NCBI RefSeq assembly: GCF_024436055.1 | Contig: NZ_JANFNH010000030.1 | Coordinates: forward strand, 16,686-80,685 | Length of the DNA stretch: 64,000 bases | Reading direction: 5' to 3' | Source of the DNA: Streptantibioticus rubrisoli | GTDB taxonomy: Bacteria; Actinomycetota; Actinomycetes; Streptomycetales; Streptomycetaceae | In this document: positions 1-8,772 of the stretch, piece by piece | Layout: the number at the start of each line of letters is the position of its first letter | Numbering within the stretch: position 1 is the first letter of the stretch | The notes under the pieces: generated by a model | What the model was told of the DNA's origin: nothing | The model's database searches: none | Seen by the model: the letters and a program-made list of their open reading frames with translations, nothing else | Translations under genes and position numbers: made by a program

Positions 1-2
1 AG

Positions 3-2117
3 CACAGCCACGCCGCCCACCATCTGCTGCTGCCCGCCGACCCCGAACTGCTCGCAGGCGGCGGCCCGTTGGTGCTGGTGGATGACGAACTGTCCACCGG
101 CAACACCCTGCTGAACACCGTACGGGCGCTGCACACCCGCTATCCGCGCGACCACTACGTGGTGGCGGCGCTGGCCGACCTGCGTGGCCCACTGGACCGC
201 GCCCGGCTGACGGCGTGCGCGGCCGAACTCGGCGCCCGCGTGGACGTACTGGCCCTGGCCGCCGGTGAAGTACGGGTCCCGCCCGATGTGTTGACCCGCG
301 GCGCCCACCTGGTACGCCGCTACGGCACGGCCGCACCGCCGCACCCGCCCGCGCCGAGGCGGGGCGCCGTGTCCCGCGTCGACCTCGGCTGGCCGCCCGA
401 ACTGCCCGACGGCGCACGGCACGGCTTCACCCCTGGGCACCGCACGCGCCTGGAAGCGGCGCTGCCGGGCATGGTGAACCGGCTGGGCAGCGCACTGCCG
501 CCCGGCGCGCGCCGCGTCCTGGTGCTGGGCTGCGAGGAGTTGATGTACGCGCCACTGCGGCTGGCGGCGGCGCTCGACGCCGAAGCCGACGGCATCGAGG
601 TGTACTTCTCGTCCACCACACGGTCCCCGGCACTCGCCCTCGACGACCCCGGCTACCCGCTGCACACCCGTATCGCCTTCCCCACCCACGACAACCCGTT
701 GGACGGTGCGGGTGAACGTTATGCCTACAACGTGGCGCCGAGCGCCCACGGTATGCGACGCTTCGACGCGATCGCCGTCGTCGTGGACTCCGCGGGCGAC
801 ACCCCTCGTCTGACGGCGCCCGACGGACTGCTGGCCCGGCTCGCCGCCCACACCGACCGGCTGCTGGTCGCCGCCATCCCCTCGTACGTACCCGAACCGC
901 AGAACCACCCCCACCGGCACTCCACCTTCCCACGGCAGTACAACCCCAACGGCAGGACCGGAACCATGCCTTGTGAACCCCTGCGCGGACCGGCGTTCTC
1001 CAGCTACGCCCCGGACGAGGTCGGCTGGCTGCTCAAGGACCTCTCGGAGGTGGCCCTTGAGCAGCCGATCGAGGAGCGCGAGGAGGCGGTGCAAAACGGT
1101 GCGCACTACGCCGAGTCACTGCCCGTCGAGTACCAGCCGAGCGCCGAGTACCGGCGGTTGTTCCGCACCGCGCTCGCGCGGTCCGCGCGACGCCTGGCCC
1201 GGGCCGTCGGCATCGTCACCGAAACCGTGCTGAGCGAGCGCTCACCGGCGCCGGTGCTGGTCTCACTGGCCCGCGCCGGAACGCCCGTCGGGGTGTTGAT
1301 GCGCCGCTGGGCGCAGCAGGCGCACGGCCTGGAACTGGCGCACTACACGGTGTCGATCGTGCGTGGCCGGGGCATCGACACCACGGCGCTGCGCTGGATC
1401 GCGCAGCGGCACGATCCGTCCGACGTGGTCTTCGTCGACGGCTGGACCGGCAAGGGCGCCATCTGCCGCGAACTGCGCGCCGCACTCGCGCCGTTCCGGC
1501 AGATGGGATTCGACCCACGGCTCGCGGTGCTCGCCGACCCGGGCTCCTGCGTGGACACCTTCGGCACCCGCGAGGACTTCCTGATCCCCTCGGCCTGTCT
1601 GAACTCCACGGTGACCGGGCTGGTCTCACGCACAGTGCTGCGGCCGGACCTGATCGGTCCCGGCGAGTTCCACGGTGCCAAGTTCTACCGGGAGTTGGCG
1701 GAAGCGGACGTCTCCGGGGTCTTCGTCGACACCGTGACGAAGTGCTTCGGAGACGTGGTGGACACCGTCGCCACCGAGGTCAAGGAGGCCCGCGCGCAGG
1801 ACCGCATCCCGACCTGGGCGGGCTGGGCCGCCGTTGAGCAGATCAGCGCCGAGTACGGGATCGGCGAGGCCAACCTGGTCAAGCCCGGCGTCGGGGAGGC
1901 CACCCGGGTGCTGCTGCGCCGGGTGCCCTGGCGGATCCTGGTGCACCGGGGCGCCGGACCGGAGTTGGACCACGTACGGCTGCTCGCCGACCAGCGCGGT
2001 GTCCTGGTCGAGGAGGTGGACGACGTGCTCGGCCCGTACCGCTGCGTCGGTCTTGTGCATCCGAGGTTCACCGCGGGGGCGATCGGCGCGGACGGCAGGG
2101 CGGTGGTGCGCGGATGA
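3..2117 (+). CDS. Ter-associated PRTase-TRSP-StiP-PELOTA fusion protein (5' partial)
   Basis: The reading frame is open to the window edge, so the true start lies upstream. Four modules of the tellurite-resistance (Ter) associated nucleotide/RNA system follow one another. First is a PRTase_2 phosphoribosyltransferase with the PRPP-loop motif VLVDDELSTGNT at about positions 72-107. Next is a TRSP domain carrying its signature (TTRSP, near 616-630). Then comes a StiP-type domain (LARAGTPVGV, RGRGID and FVDGWTGKGAI, near 1267-1465), and last a C-terminal PELOTA RNA-binding domain (about 1840-2080). In many genomes these are two separate proteins. The stop overlaps the next start (ATGA), so the HAD gene is translationally coupled. 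The biochemical product is unknown; family knowledge suggests a modified nucleotide or RNA step in a stress response. Confidence 0.85.
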   Translation, partial: HSHAAHHLLLPADPELLAGGGPLVLVDDELSTGNTLLNTVRALHTRYPRDHYVVAALADLRGPLDRARLTACAAELGARVDVLALAAGEVRVPPDVLTRGAHLVRRYGTAAPPHPPAPRRGAVSRVDLGWPPELPDGARHGFTPGHRTRLEAALPGMVNRLGSALPPGARRVLVLGCEELMYAPLRLAAALDAEADGIEVYFSSTTRSPALALDDPGYPLHTRIAFPTHDNPLDGAGERYAYNVAPSAHGMRRFDAIAVVVDSAGDTPRLTAPDGLLARLAAHTDRLLVAAIPSYVPEPQNHPHRHSTFPRQYNPNGRTGTMPCEPLRGPAFSSYAPDEVGWLLKDLSEVALEQPIEEREEAVQNGAHYAESLPVEYQPSAEYRRLFRTALARSARRLARAVGIVTETVLSERSPAPVLVSLARAGTPVGVLMRRWAQQAHGLELAHYTVSIVRGRGIDTTALRWIAQRHDPSDVVFVDGWTGKGAICRELRAALAPFRQMGFDPRLAVLADPGSCVDTFGTREDFLIPSACLNSTVTGLVSRTVLRPDLIGPGEFHGAKFYRELAEADVSGVFVDTVTKCFGDVVDTVATEVKEARAQDRIPTWAGWAAVEQISAEYGIGEANLVKPGVGEATRVLLRRVPWRILVHRGAGPELDHVRLLADQRGVLVEEVDDVLGPYRCVGLVHPRFTAGAIGADGRAVVRG

Positions 2118-2944
2118 CATACGCGTCCGGCGGTACGTTGATCGCGGCGGACCTCGACCGCACCCTCATCTACTCGGCGCAGGCCCTCGCCCTGGCCATG
2201 CCCGACGAACAGGCGCCGCGGTTGCTGTGCGTGGAGGTGTGCCACGGCAGGCCGCTGAGCTTCCTCACCGAGCGGGCGGCGGCGCTGCTGGCGGAGTTGG
2301 CCGCGGTCACCGAGTTCGTACCCGTCACCACCCGCACCCGGCAGCAGTACCGCCGGGTCCATCTGCCGGGCGGCGAACCGCGGTTCGCGATCTGCGCCAA
2401 CGGCGGCCACATCCTCGTCGACGGGCGTACCGACCGGGACTGGCACCACGAGGTGCGGCGCTCACTGGACTCGTCGTCCGCGCCGCTCGGCGAGGTACTG
2501 GACGAGCTGACGCGGGCGGCCGAGCGCGACTGGCTGCACGCCGCCCGGGTGGCCGAGGACCTGTTCGTGTACCTGGTGGTGGACCGGCAGCGGCTGCCGG
2601 AGGGCTGGTTGAAGGAACTGTCCGGCTGGACCGAGGCCCGCGGCTGGACGGTCTCGCTCCAGGGGCGCAAGCTCTACGCGGTGCCCAAACAGCTCACCAA
2701 GAGCGCCGCCCTGGCCGAGGTGGTACGGCGCACCGGCGCGGCCCGGGTACTGGCCGCCGGGGACTCGCTGCTCGACACGGATCTGCTGCTCGCCGCCGAC
2801 AAGGGCTGGCGCCCCGGCCACGGCGAACTGGCCGACACCGGCTGGCACGCCCCGCACATCACCGCCCTGGACACGGTGGGCGCCGCAGCGGGCGAGGGCA
2901 TCCTGCGGCGGATGGCGGCGTGGGTGGAGGGCACGGTGTTATGA
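2114..2944 (+). CDS. HAD-superfamily phosphatase of the Ter-associated cluster
   Basis: This 276-residue HAD hydrolase begins inside the stop codon of the PRTase/StiP gene, so the two are one operon. Motif I is AADLDRTL near the N terminus (nucleophile Asp and acid/base Asp), followed by a cap of the sucrose-phosphatase or Cof type. A lysine and the GDSLLDTD motif near residue 220 complete the metal site. Neighbouring Ter-associated genes use the same partner set, so it probably removes phosphate from the product of the upstream transferase. The substrate cannot be told from sequence. Confidence 0.8.
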   Translation: MTYASGGTLIAADLDRTLIYSAQALALAMPDEQAPRLLCVEVCHGRPLSFLTERAAALLAELAAVTEFVPVTTRTRQQYRRVHLPGGEPRFAICANGGHILVDGRTDRDWHHEVRRSLDSSSAPLGEVLDELTRAAERDWLHAARVAEDLFVYLVVDRQRLPEGWLKELSGWTEARGWTVSLQGRKLYAVPKQLTKSAALAEVVRRTGAARVLAAGDSLLDTDLLLAADKGWRPGHGELADTGWHAPHITALDTVGAAAGEGILRRMAAWVEGTVL

Positions 2945-3036
2945 GGCGGCCGGGGCCGAAGGGAGTTCGGGACCTACCGCCACCAAAGTCCCGCCGGGCA
3001 GCGGGGTTTGGGGGCTCGCCCCCAGGCCCGCAGGGC

Positions 3037-3675
3037 CTACCCCCGTACCACCCGCGAGCAGTTGGCCCTGCACCGTTCCACCCGCTCCGCGTTACCCCGC
3101 TCGCTCCCGGCGATGAACGCCAACGCCTGATCCCGCGTGCGCCCACCGCGCACATGCCTGCGCAGCAACCGCTCCTCGCGCACCCCGCGAGGAGTGTCCA
3201 CGTACCACAGCGCGTCCAGCAGCCCACGCACCTCACGCCAGCCGTCGCCGTCGTCCGCGAGGTAGTTGCCCTCGGTGATCACCAGCCGGACCGTCGGCGG
3301 CACCACCAGACCGGCCGCCACCGGCTCCTCCAGCCGACGGTCAAAATCGGGTACGTAGACCGGATGTTCCGGCACGCTCCGCAGCCGCCGCAGCAGGTGC
3401 ACATAGCCATGGACATCAAAGGTGTCCGCGGCCCCCTTGCGGTCGCGCCGTCCCAGCAGATCCAACTGCGCGGTGGACAGATGGAACCCATCCATCGGGA
3501 CATACCCCACCGAATCCGCACCCAGTCGTTGTCCGACGCCCCGCACCAGCCGTCGGGCCAGCGTCGACTTGCCCGCCGCCGGCGCACCCGCCAGCCCCAA
3601 CAGCACCCTGCGGCCTGCGATGCTGGGCACCAGAGCCACCGCCGCGTCGATCAAGCTGTCAGAAACGGTCGACAT
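3037..3675 (-). CDS. nucleoside/nucleotide kinase family protein (uridine kinase/PanK-like P-loop)
   Basis: This 212-residue P-loop kinase has Walker A GAPAAGKST at residues 30-38, then a PMDGFHLS motif and an ITEGNYL motif, which are hallmarks of the uridine kinase/pantothenate kinase-like group of small-molecule kinases. The Asp of PMDGFH is the likely catalytic base. It is divergent from the O-methyltransferase gene, with 52 bp between starts, so the two probably share a promoter region. Relatives are annotated as nucleoside/nucleotide or fructose kinases; the substrate cannot be called. Confidence 0.8.
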   Translation of the reverse strand: MSTVSDSLIDAAVALVPSIAGRRVLLGLAGAPAAGKSTLARRLVRGVGQRLGADSVGYVPMDGFHLSTAQLDLLGRRDRKGAADTFDVHGYVHLLRRLRSVPEHPVYVPDFDRRLEEPVAAGLVVPPTVRLVITEGNYLADDGDGWREVRGLLDALWYVDTPRGVREERLLRRHVRGGRTRDQALAFIAGSERGNAERVERCRANCSRVVRG

Positions 3676-3727
3676 GGCGTAACCCTACGCAACGGTAACC
3701 ACCACGTGAACCACTGAGGAGCGTCCG

Positions 3728-4396
3728 GTGACCGAGACCAAGAGCCCGCCGCTAACGCCGGAACTCTACGCATACGTACGGGAGCACAACCCGCCGCTCG
3801 ACCCGGTCCAGCGCGAACTGGTCGACATTACCCACACCCGGTTCGCGGAATCCGCCGGACTGCAGATCGCCCAGGAACAAGGTCCGCTGCTGAGCTTCCT
3901 GGTACGGCTGATCGGCGCCCGGCAGATCGTGGAGGTCGGCACCTTCACCGGCTTCTCGACGCTGTCGATGGCCCGGGCGCTGCCCGAGGACGGCCGGATC
4001 ATCGCCTGTGACATCTCCGAGGAGTGGACCTCCGTGGGCCGCGAGGCCTGGGCCAAGGCGGGCGTCGCGGACCGCATCGACCTGCGGATCGCCCCCGCGC
4101 TGGACACGCTGCGCGCGCTGCCGGACGACGAGCCGTGGATCGACCTGTCGTTCCTCGACGCCGACAAGGGCAACTACCCGCTGTACTGGGAGGAGTTGGT
4201 GCGCCGCACCCGGCCCGGCGGCCTGCTGGTGGTGGACAACACGCTGATGCACGGCGGGGTGACCGACCCGAACGCCACGGGCTCCCCGGCCGCCATCCGG
4301 GCCTTCAACGACCTGGTACTGGCCGACGAACGCGTCGAGGCGGTACTGCTCACTGTTGCGGACGGAGTGACGTTGGCCCGGAGGGTCGACGCCTGA
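3728..4396 (+). CDS. class I SAM-dependent O-methyltransferase (methyltransferase family 3)
   Basis: The 222-residue protein matches the caffeoyl-CoA O-methyltransferase-like family. The SAM motif EVGTFTGFSTLSMA lies at about residues 64-77, the second acidic position is ACDISEEW, the metal-binding region is FLDADKGNY, and VVDNTL follows. It begins with GTG eight bases after GAGGAG. Family members methylate catechol-type oxygens with a divalent metal. The 3' end overlaps the convergent DUF4383 gene by 47 bases. The physiological substrate is unknown. Confidence 0.88.
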   Translation: MTETKSPPLTPELYAYVREHNPPLDPVQRELVDITHTRFAESAGLQIAQEQGPLLSFLVRLIGARQIVEVGTFTGFSTLSMARALPEDGRIIACDISEEWTSVGREAWAKAGVADRIDLRIAPALDTLRALPDDEPWIDLSFLDADKGNYPLYWEELVRRTRPGGLLVVDNTLMHGGVTDPNATGSPAAIRAFNDLVLADERVEAVLLTVADGVTLARRVDA

Positions 4397-4889
4397 CCTC
4401 CCGGCGCGCCGCCTCCTCACGGGCGGCGCGCTCCGGGTTGCGCTGCTTCCAGTACGGGTTGTCGTGTGGCAGGTGGCTGTGCACCCGCCCGTACATCCCG
4501 AACGTCATCAGCACCAGCCCGAAGACAAAGCTGAACAGCACGTTCGGCATGCGGAACGCCAGGAAGTTGGCGTTGGTGTCCAGCAGAGCGAGGTTCACGA
4601 AGCCGCTGAGCACGAACAGCACGCCGAGCACCATGTTGAGCGTGGACGCGAAGTTGCGGCCGATGACCATCCCCACGAACAGCAGCGCCCCGATCACGAT
4701 GGACAGCACACTGAGCGCGCCGTTCGAGCTCAGCCCCGCGACCCGCTGGCCGTGCAGCGAGAAGAACCCCACGTGGTTGAGCAGCCCCAGAATCCCGAAG
4801 GCCACCAGCACGAGGCCCATCAGCCCCGCACCGACCCGGTACACCTGGCTGAGTCGGTGGTCCACCGGCAGATGTTCGTCCAGTTTCAT
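4350..4889 (-). CDS. DUF4383 integral membrane protein
   Basis: This 179-residue protein has four strongly hydrophobic segments (about residues 17-37, 50-72, 80-100 and 112-135) and an arginine-rich cytoplasmic tail ending in RRPSGPTSLRPQQ. The ATG at 4889 is chosen because AAGGAG lies just upstream; the longer frame adds a low-complexity leader that overlaps the zinc-ribbon gene. DUF4383 proteins are common in actinobacteria and have no assigned function. The 3' end overlaps the convergent methyltransferase gene. Confidence 0.85.
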   Translation of the reverse strand: MKLDEHLPVDHRLSQVYRVGAGLMGLVLVAFGILGLLNHVGFFSLHGQRVAGLSSNGALSVLSIVIGALLFVGMVIGRNFASTLNMVLGVLFVLSGFVNLALLDTNANFLAFRMPNVLFSFVFGLVLMTFGMYGRVHSHLPHDNPYWKQRNPERAAREEAARREVRRRPSGPTSLRPQQ

Positions 4890-4995
4890 GGCCCGGCTCC
4901 TTGGAGGATACGGTTGCCAGCTGCGCTTGCCCGGTTTCCCGGCTTCGCATTCGCGCCGGTTTCCAGCATCCGCCCATCCGGCCGGTGCGGCCAGC

Positions 4996-5214
4996 TCAGC
5001 CGCAGCAGCCGCCTCCGCAGCAGCCGCCACCCCCGCCACCGGGCGGCGTGGCAGCGGCGGCACCGGCGGTACCGGTCACGGCGACGGTGGAGAGCAGCTT
5101 GACGGTGTCCTTATGCCCGTCCGGGCAGCTCGCGGGCGCGGAGGACTCGGCCATCGGCCGGTTCAGCTCGAACGTGGTGCCACAGGCACGGCAGCGGTAC
5201 TCATAACGAGGCAT
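4996..5214 (-). CDS. FmdB-type zinc ribbon protein
   Basis: This 72-residue protein starts MPRYEYRCRACG and carries a single zinc ribbon: CxxC at residues 8-11 and a third Cys at about 29, in the FmdB_C_C family layout. The C terminus is a glycine/cysteine-rich tail (GGGGGGCCGGGCCG) that could bind extra metal. FmdB-family proteins are small and conserved but functionally poorly defined. It reads in the same direction as the DUF4383 gene 106 bp downstream. Confidence 0.85.
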   Translation of the reverse strand: MPRYEYRCRACGTTFELNRPMAESSAPASCPDGHKDTVKLLSTVAVTGTAGAAAATPPGGGGGGCCGGGCCG

Positions 5215-5256
5215 GCCCGCAGGATAATCGGGCGGCCGGGCGGGAAGAACCGTCGT

Positions 5257-6501
5257 TCAGCGGGGACGGGCCCGCTCTTCGCGGATGTTGGCGACGACGC
5301 GCTCGGCCGTCTGCCGGACCGCCGCCATCTCGGTGAGAAAGGCCCAGTAGTCCGGATGCCGCCCGGTGAGCGCGTCGACCGCGCGGTCCACCCGCCCCAC
5401 CGCCTCGTCCAGCGGCCGGGCGTGCCGGGGCTCGGGCGTCGTACGACCCTGCATCGCCAGCCGCTGCGCGTCCCGCAGCGCGAACCGCGTCCGGTCGATC
5501 TCCGCCCGGGGGTCCCGGCTGACCTCGTTGAGCCGCCGCAGCCGGTCACCGGCCGCGGCGACCGCCGCGTCGGACTCGCCCAGCAGGTCCCGTAGCGCGC
5601 TCAGCGCGGCGGTCGCCTCCGGCCACCGCTGCTCGCTGCGCGCGGCCTGCGCCTCGGCCAGCTTCCGCTCGGCCCGGGCGACCGCGTCCGCCGCCTGGTC
5701 GGGCACCCGCTGCAGGTCCTGCCAGCAGGCGGCGCTGAACCTGCGGCGCAGCTCGCTCAGCGTGGGCCCGACCTGCTCGGCCCGGGTGGCCAGCGCCTGC
5801 GCCCGGGTACGCAGGGAGACCAGCCGCTTGTCGATCTCCGCCGCGCGCTGCGGCAACCGCTCCGCCTCGGCACGGATCTCCTCGGCGGCGCGCCGGGTCT
5901 CGTCGGCCCGCCGGATGGTCTCCGGCACGCCGTGCGCCGCCGCGCCCTGGTTGAGCTTGGTCAACTCCGGCCCCAGCGCGGCCAGTCGGGCGGCGAGGTC
6001 GTCCGCGGCCAGGCCCGAGGCGCGCACCGCGTCCAGCGCGTTGGTCGCCGCCAGCAGCGACTGCCGGGCCCGCTCCACGGCGGGCGCGAGCCGGGCCAGC
6101 TCGTTCTCCGCGCGGGTCAGCATGCCGCTCAGGCCGCGCGCGAACCGTTCCAGCTCGGCGCGGGTCTTCAGGATGTCGTCCCTGGCCAGCGTGAACGCGT
6201 TGCGCGCCCGGGTCGCGGTGGCCAGGTCGAGGTCGACGGCGTCCAGGTCGTGCGCGTCGACCGCCGCGATGTACCCGCTGCTGACCTGGTCGATCCGGTG
6301 TCCCAGCGACTCGAAGTCGGCGGCGGCCTTGCGCCCGGCCGGGGTGTGGTCGACCGCGGTGATCGTCTCGATGGCGAGGCGCAGCTCGCGCTGGGCGGTG
6401 TCCAGCTCGTAGAACGCCTCGGCCGCGGCCTCCTTGGCCGCCTGCGCCTCGGCGCGATGGTTGTCCTCCCCGCGCCGCCACCACGAACGTGCCGTCGTCA
6501 C
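5257..6501 (-). CDS. coiled-coil protein of unknown function
   Basis: The 414-residue protein is almost entirely alpha-helical heptad-rich sequence, high in Ala, Arg, Glu and Leu, with no signal peptide or membrane segment. The start is GTG at 6501 after GAGAGGGAT. The N terminus (RSWWRRGEDNHRAEAQAA) resembles conserved Streptomyces hypothetical coiled-coil proteins. The composition suggests a structural or scaffold role, but no catalytic motif is present and no function is proposed. Confidence 0.7.
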   Translation of the reverse strand: MTTARSWWRRGEDNHRAEAQAAKEAAAEAFYELDTAQRELRLAIETITAVDHTPAGRKAAADFESLGHRIDQVSSGYIAAVDAHDLDAVDLDLATATRARNAFTLARDDILKTRAELERFARGLSGMLTRAENELARLAPAVERARQSLLAATNALDAVRASGLAADDLAARLAALGPELTKLNQGAAAHGVPETIRRADETRRAAEEIRAEAERLPQRAAEIDKRLVSLRTRAQALATRAEQVGPTLSELRRRFSAACWQDLQRVPDQAADAVARAERKLAEAQAARSEQRWPEATAALSALRDLLGESDAAVAAAGDRLRRLNEVSRDPRAEIDRTRFALRDAQRLAMQGRTTPEPRHARPLDEAVGRVDRAVDALTGRHPDYWAFLTEMAAVRQTAERVVANIREERARPR

Positions 6502-6572
6502 ATCCCTCTCCCGCTGGTCCGGCCGGGCTCATCCTCCCACTCGGAACCGGCGGACACAGCGCCCGGGGCGGC

Positions 6573-7030
6573 TCAGCTCGTGCCGCTCACCACGACGGGG
6601 CAGTTGCCGCTGTGCGCGGTGACGACGTGCCCGCTGTGCGCGGTGACGACGTGCCCGCTGTGCGCGGTGACCACGTGGCCGCTGCGCGTCTCCCGCGGCA
6701 TGTCGACGCGGGTGCGGCCGTTGCCGGTCTCGGCGGTCACCTTGTAGGGGGCGCAGGGCAGGTCGACGGTGCCCGAGCCGTTGCGCGAGACGCCGTCCAC
6801 CCGGTCGGGGACGGTGGTGAGGCCCATCCGCCCCTGCGGGGCCTTCGGGGCGGGGCCTTCAGGCCGGTCCCGGTGATCTGACCGTTGCCGCTGCTCAGGG
6901 CGAGGCCGCCGGTGGCGTCGGCGACGGAGACCATGCCGTTGCCACTGCTGATCTTCAGCGGGGCAGCCGAAGCTGGAGGCCTCCACGGCCCCGTCGTTGT
7001 CGTCGATGATCAGCGCCTTCCCACCCAGCG
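6573..7030 (-). pseudogene. decayed DUF4097-like (beta-strand repeat) gene
   Basis: Recognisable repeat blocks of the DUF4097 type lie in two different frames: SSGNGQITGTGL in one, and ETGNGRTRVDMPRE and DDNDGAVEASS in the other. At least two frameshifts (near 6840 and 6965) are needed to join them, and the N terminus is missing. The 3' part contains a threefold 24-bp tandem duplication. Functional relatives are surface or envelope-associated beta-solenoid proteins. This copy is not expected to make an intact product. Confidence 0.55.
6609..6680. repeat. three tandem copies of a 24-bp unit
   Basis: Three consecutive 24-bp units (6609-6632, 6633-6656, 6657-6680) are identical except for two changes in the third. 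On the minus strand each encodes SGHVVTAH inside the decayed DUF4097-like gene. The period is a multiple of three, so it expanded as a coding repeat or by slippage. Confidence 0.85.
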
Positions 7031-7171
7031 CGAAGACCCGACGCCTGGTCCCGCCGCCACTCGACGCGCCGCCCCGCCCCACAACCCCGGGTGGGGTTTC
7101 CCCCGCCCCCGGATTTGTCGACCAGGGCCCCGCACAGGGTAACCTGTCCATCCCGCGCCCTTGAGGCGCGA

Positions 7172-7246
7172 GGGCGCATAGCTCAGCGGTAGAGCGCTGC
7201 TCTTACAAAGCAGATGTCGGCGGTTCGAATCCGTCTGTGCCCACCA
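7172..7246 (+). tRNA. tRNA-Val (anticodon TAC)
   Basis: The sequence folds into a complete cloverleaf. The acceptor arms are GGGCGCA and TGTGCCC, the anticodon stem CTGCT/AGCAG encloses the loop CTTACAA (anticodon TAC, valine GTA codons), and the T loop is TTCGAAT. CCA is encoded at 7244-7246. This is the integration target of both mobile elements, and the 3' half from 7202 onward is supplied by element 1. Confidence 0.95.
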
Positions 7247-7248
7247 GC
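7202..7248 (+). repeat. att core 1 (attL of element 1, inside tRNA-Val)
   Basis: This is the first of three direct copies of the tRNA-Val 3' half. It is identical over 47 bp to 29128-29174 and over 43 bp to 41899-41941. The copy starts at the anticodon loop and rebuilds a functional tRNA gene. Confidence 0.93.
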
Positions 7249-7251
7249 CAA

Positions 7252-7284
7252 AACGCCCCCGCAGCTCAGCGCTGCGGGGGCGTT
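7252..7284. terminator. bidirectional hairpin terminator after tRNA-Val and integrase 1
   Basis: A perfect 14-bp stem (7252-7265 with 7271-7284) closes a 5-nt loop between the tRNA gene and the convergent integrase gene. It is placed to end transcription from both sides. Confidence 0.75.
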
Positions 7285-7307
7285 GACGGTAGGACTTGAC
7301 GGCAACC
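7285..7307 (+). other. candidate integrase arm site, element 1 left
   Basis: The bipartite motif GACGGT-N7-GACGGCAACC begins 37 bp after the end of att core 1. A partner copy sits at 29011-29033 near the right end, and the GACAT-type equivalents in element 2 occupy exactly the same positions relative to their cores. Confidence 0.6.
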
Positions 7308-7310
7308 GGG

Positions 7311-8456
7311 TCAGTCGGTGCGCCGCCGCCGCTTGAGCAGCCTGTCCATATGGCCCATCGCTTCACGGCGGTTGCTGTCCGACACGTGGGTGTAGATGTT
7401 CATGGTCACCGCGATCTGCGAGTGCCCGAGGATCTCCATCACCACCCGTGGCGGTACTCCTGCCGCGAACAGAAGCGTCGCGCATCCGTGCCGTGTGTCG
7501 TGCAGTCGGATCCTCGGGAGGCCGGACGCGTCCGTGATCCGCTCGAAAGATCGACTGATGTTCCGCGGCTCGACAGGGCGACCGGTCCGCGTCGTGAAGA
7601 CGTAGCCGCCCTCCTGCCATCGACTGTCGGCGAGGGTCCGCTGCTCGTGTTGGCGGAGACGCTGCCAGCGCAGGGGAGCAATGCACATGAGAGGCAGCGG
7701 GATGGAGCGGGTACGCCGGTTCTTCGTGTTGTCCTCGTACAACTCCTTCTGTACGCGTTGGAGTTGATTCCGAACGGTCAACGTCCGGCGCTCCAGGTCG
7801 ATATCGGTCCAGCGCAAGCCGAGAATCTCACCGCGCCGCATGCCAAGGGCGACGGCCAGCACAAATGCCGTGTAAAGAGGATCTGCCCGTGCTGCCTCCA
7901 GGAACGTCAGAGTCTCGTCCAAAGTCCACGGCTTGAGTTCGCGCGGCTGCACGCGGGGCGCTGGCACCAACTGCACGACATTGCGGTTGATCAGTTCCTC
8001 CCGGCACGCGGCTGAAAGGGCGCTTCTCAGAACTCGGTGTGATTCCTTCGCTGTTGCTGGCGACGCCTGCGCGGACACGGACGTGATCATTCGCCGCACG
8101 TCCGGAACACCCAGCGACTCAAGGCGCTTCGCCCCCAGCAAGGGGACGAGGTAACGGCGAACGTGCGTCTCGTACTTCGCGTACGTGGTCTTCTTACGCT
8201 CTGGCCTGACGAACTCCTCAAGCCAGTAGGGGAGCCACTCGGAGAGCTTCGCTGAACGGGTAGGGGTGGGGATCCCCTGCCGGTCGCGCCTGACCAACTC
8301 CTGGCGCTTCGTGTCGCATTCATCCCAGGTGGCGCCGTAGACGGTCTTACGCTTACGGGTGCCATCGGGCTGGGGGACGTAGACGCGAGCTTCGTACCGG
8401 CCGTCCTTGCGCAGCCAGATGCTTCCTGAGCCGTTGGGGTTCTTCCTACGGGCCAT
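7311..8456 (-). CDS. int: tyrosine recombinase / integrase of element 1
   Basis: This 381-residue tyrosine recombinase has an N-terminal arm-binding and SAM-like core-binding region. The C-terminal catalytic domain shows the expected R (GMRRGE), HxxR (HDTRHG), H (ILGHS) and Tyr nucleophile (NIYTHV). It would integrate and, with Xis, excise element 1 at the tRNA-Val 3' end. The ATG overlaps the xis stop (ATGA). It is clearly paralogous to the element 2 integrase (shared blocks such as TYAKYETHVR, SHRVLRSALSAACREEL and FTTRTG), but the N-terminal region differs more, consistent with different arm sites. Confidence 0.95.
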   Translation of the reverse strand: MARRKNPNGSGSIWLRKDGRYEARVYVPQPDGTRKRKTVYGATWDECDTKRQELVRRDRQGIPTPTRSAKLSEWLPYWLEEFVRPERKKTTYAKYETHVRRYLVPLLGAKRLESLGVPDVRRMITSVSAQASPATAKESHRVLRSALSAACREELINRNVVQLVPAPRVQPRELKPWTLDETLTFLEAARADPLYTAFVLAVALGMRRGEILGLRWTDIDLERRTLTVRNQLQRVQKELYEDNTKNRRTRSIPLPLMCIAPLRWQRLRQHEQRTLADSRWQEGGYVFTTRTGRPVEPRNISRSFERITDASGLPRIRLHDTRHGCATLLFAAGVPPRVVMEILGHSQIAVTMNIYTHVSDSNRREAMGHMDRLLKRRRRTD

Positions 8457-8641
8457 CAGGCGGCGTTCTCCTCAATCTGCTTGTCGCGGTAGGCCCGCAG
8501 GCTCTCGGGGGCGATGCGGCGGCATCGGCGGACTTTGAAGCTTTCGAGTTCACGGGAACGAATGAGGTCGTAGACGGTGCTGCGGCTGAGGCGCAGCGCG
8601 GCCATTACCTCTGGAACGGTCAGTCCTTCGGGTACGGACAT
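8456..8641 (-). CDS. xis: excisionase, MerR-type helix-turn-helix (element 1)
   Basis: This 61-residue protein has the DNA-binding excisionase fold (TVPEVMAALRLSRSTVYDL). It would bend DNA near the att site and direct the integrase toward excision. The ATG at 8641 is preferred over the long upstream extension because it matches the length of element 2's Xis. It is translationally coupled to int. Confidence 0.88.
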   Translation of the reverse strand: MSVPEGLTVPEVMAALRLSRSTVYDLIRSRELESFKVRRCRRIAPESLRAYRDKQIEENAA

Positions 8642-8772
8642 GGGCGTCCCTTCACGGGCGGTGTGGGTAGGTAAGAGCGCGCATGGCGGGGGCTTCGTCG
8701 TGGTTCGCAGGGAGGGGCCCGCCGCAGCCGGGCGGCCTGGCACAGACGACGCTGTACGGGCCCCTGCCGGGG

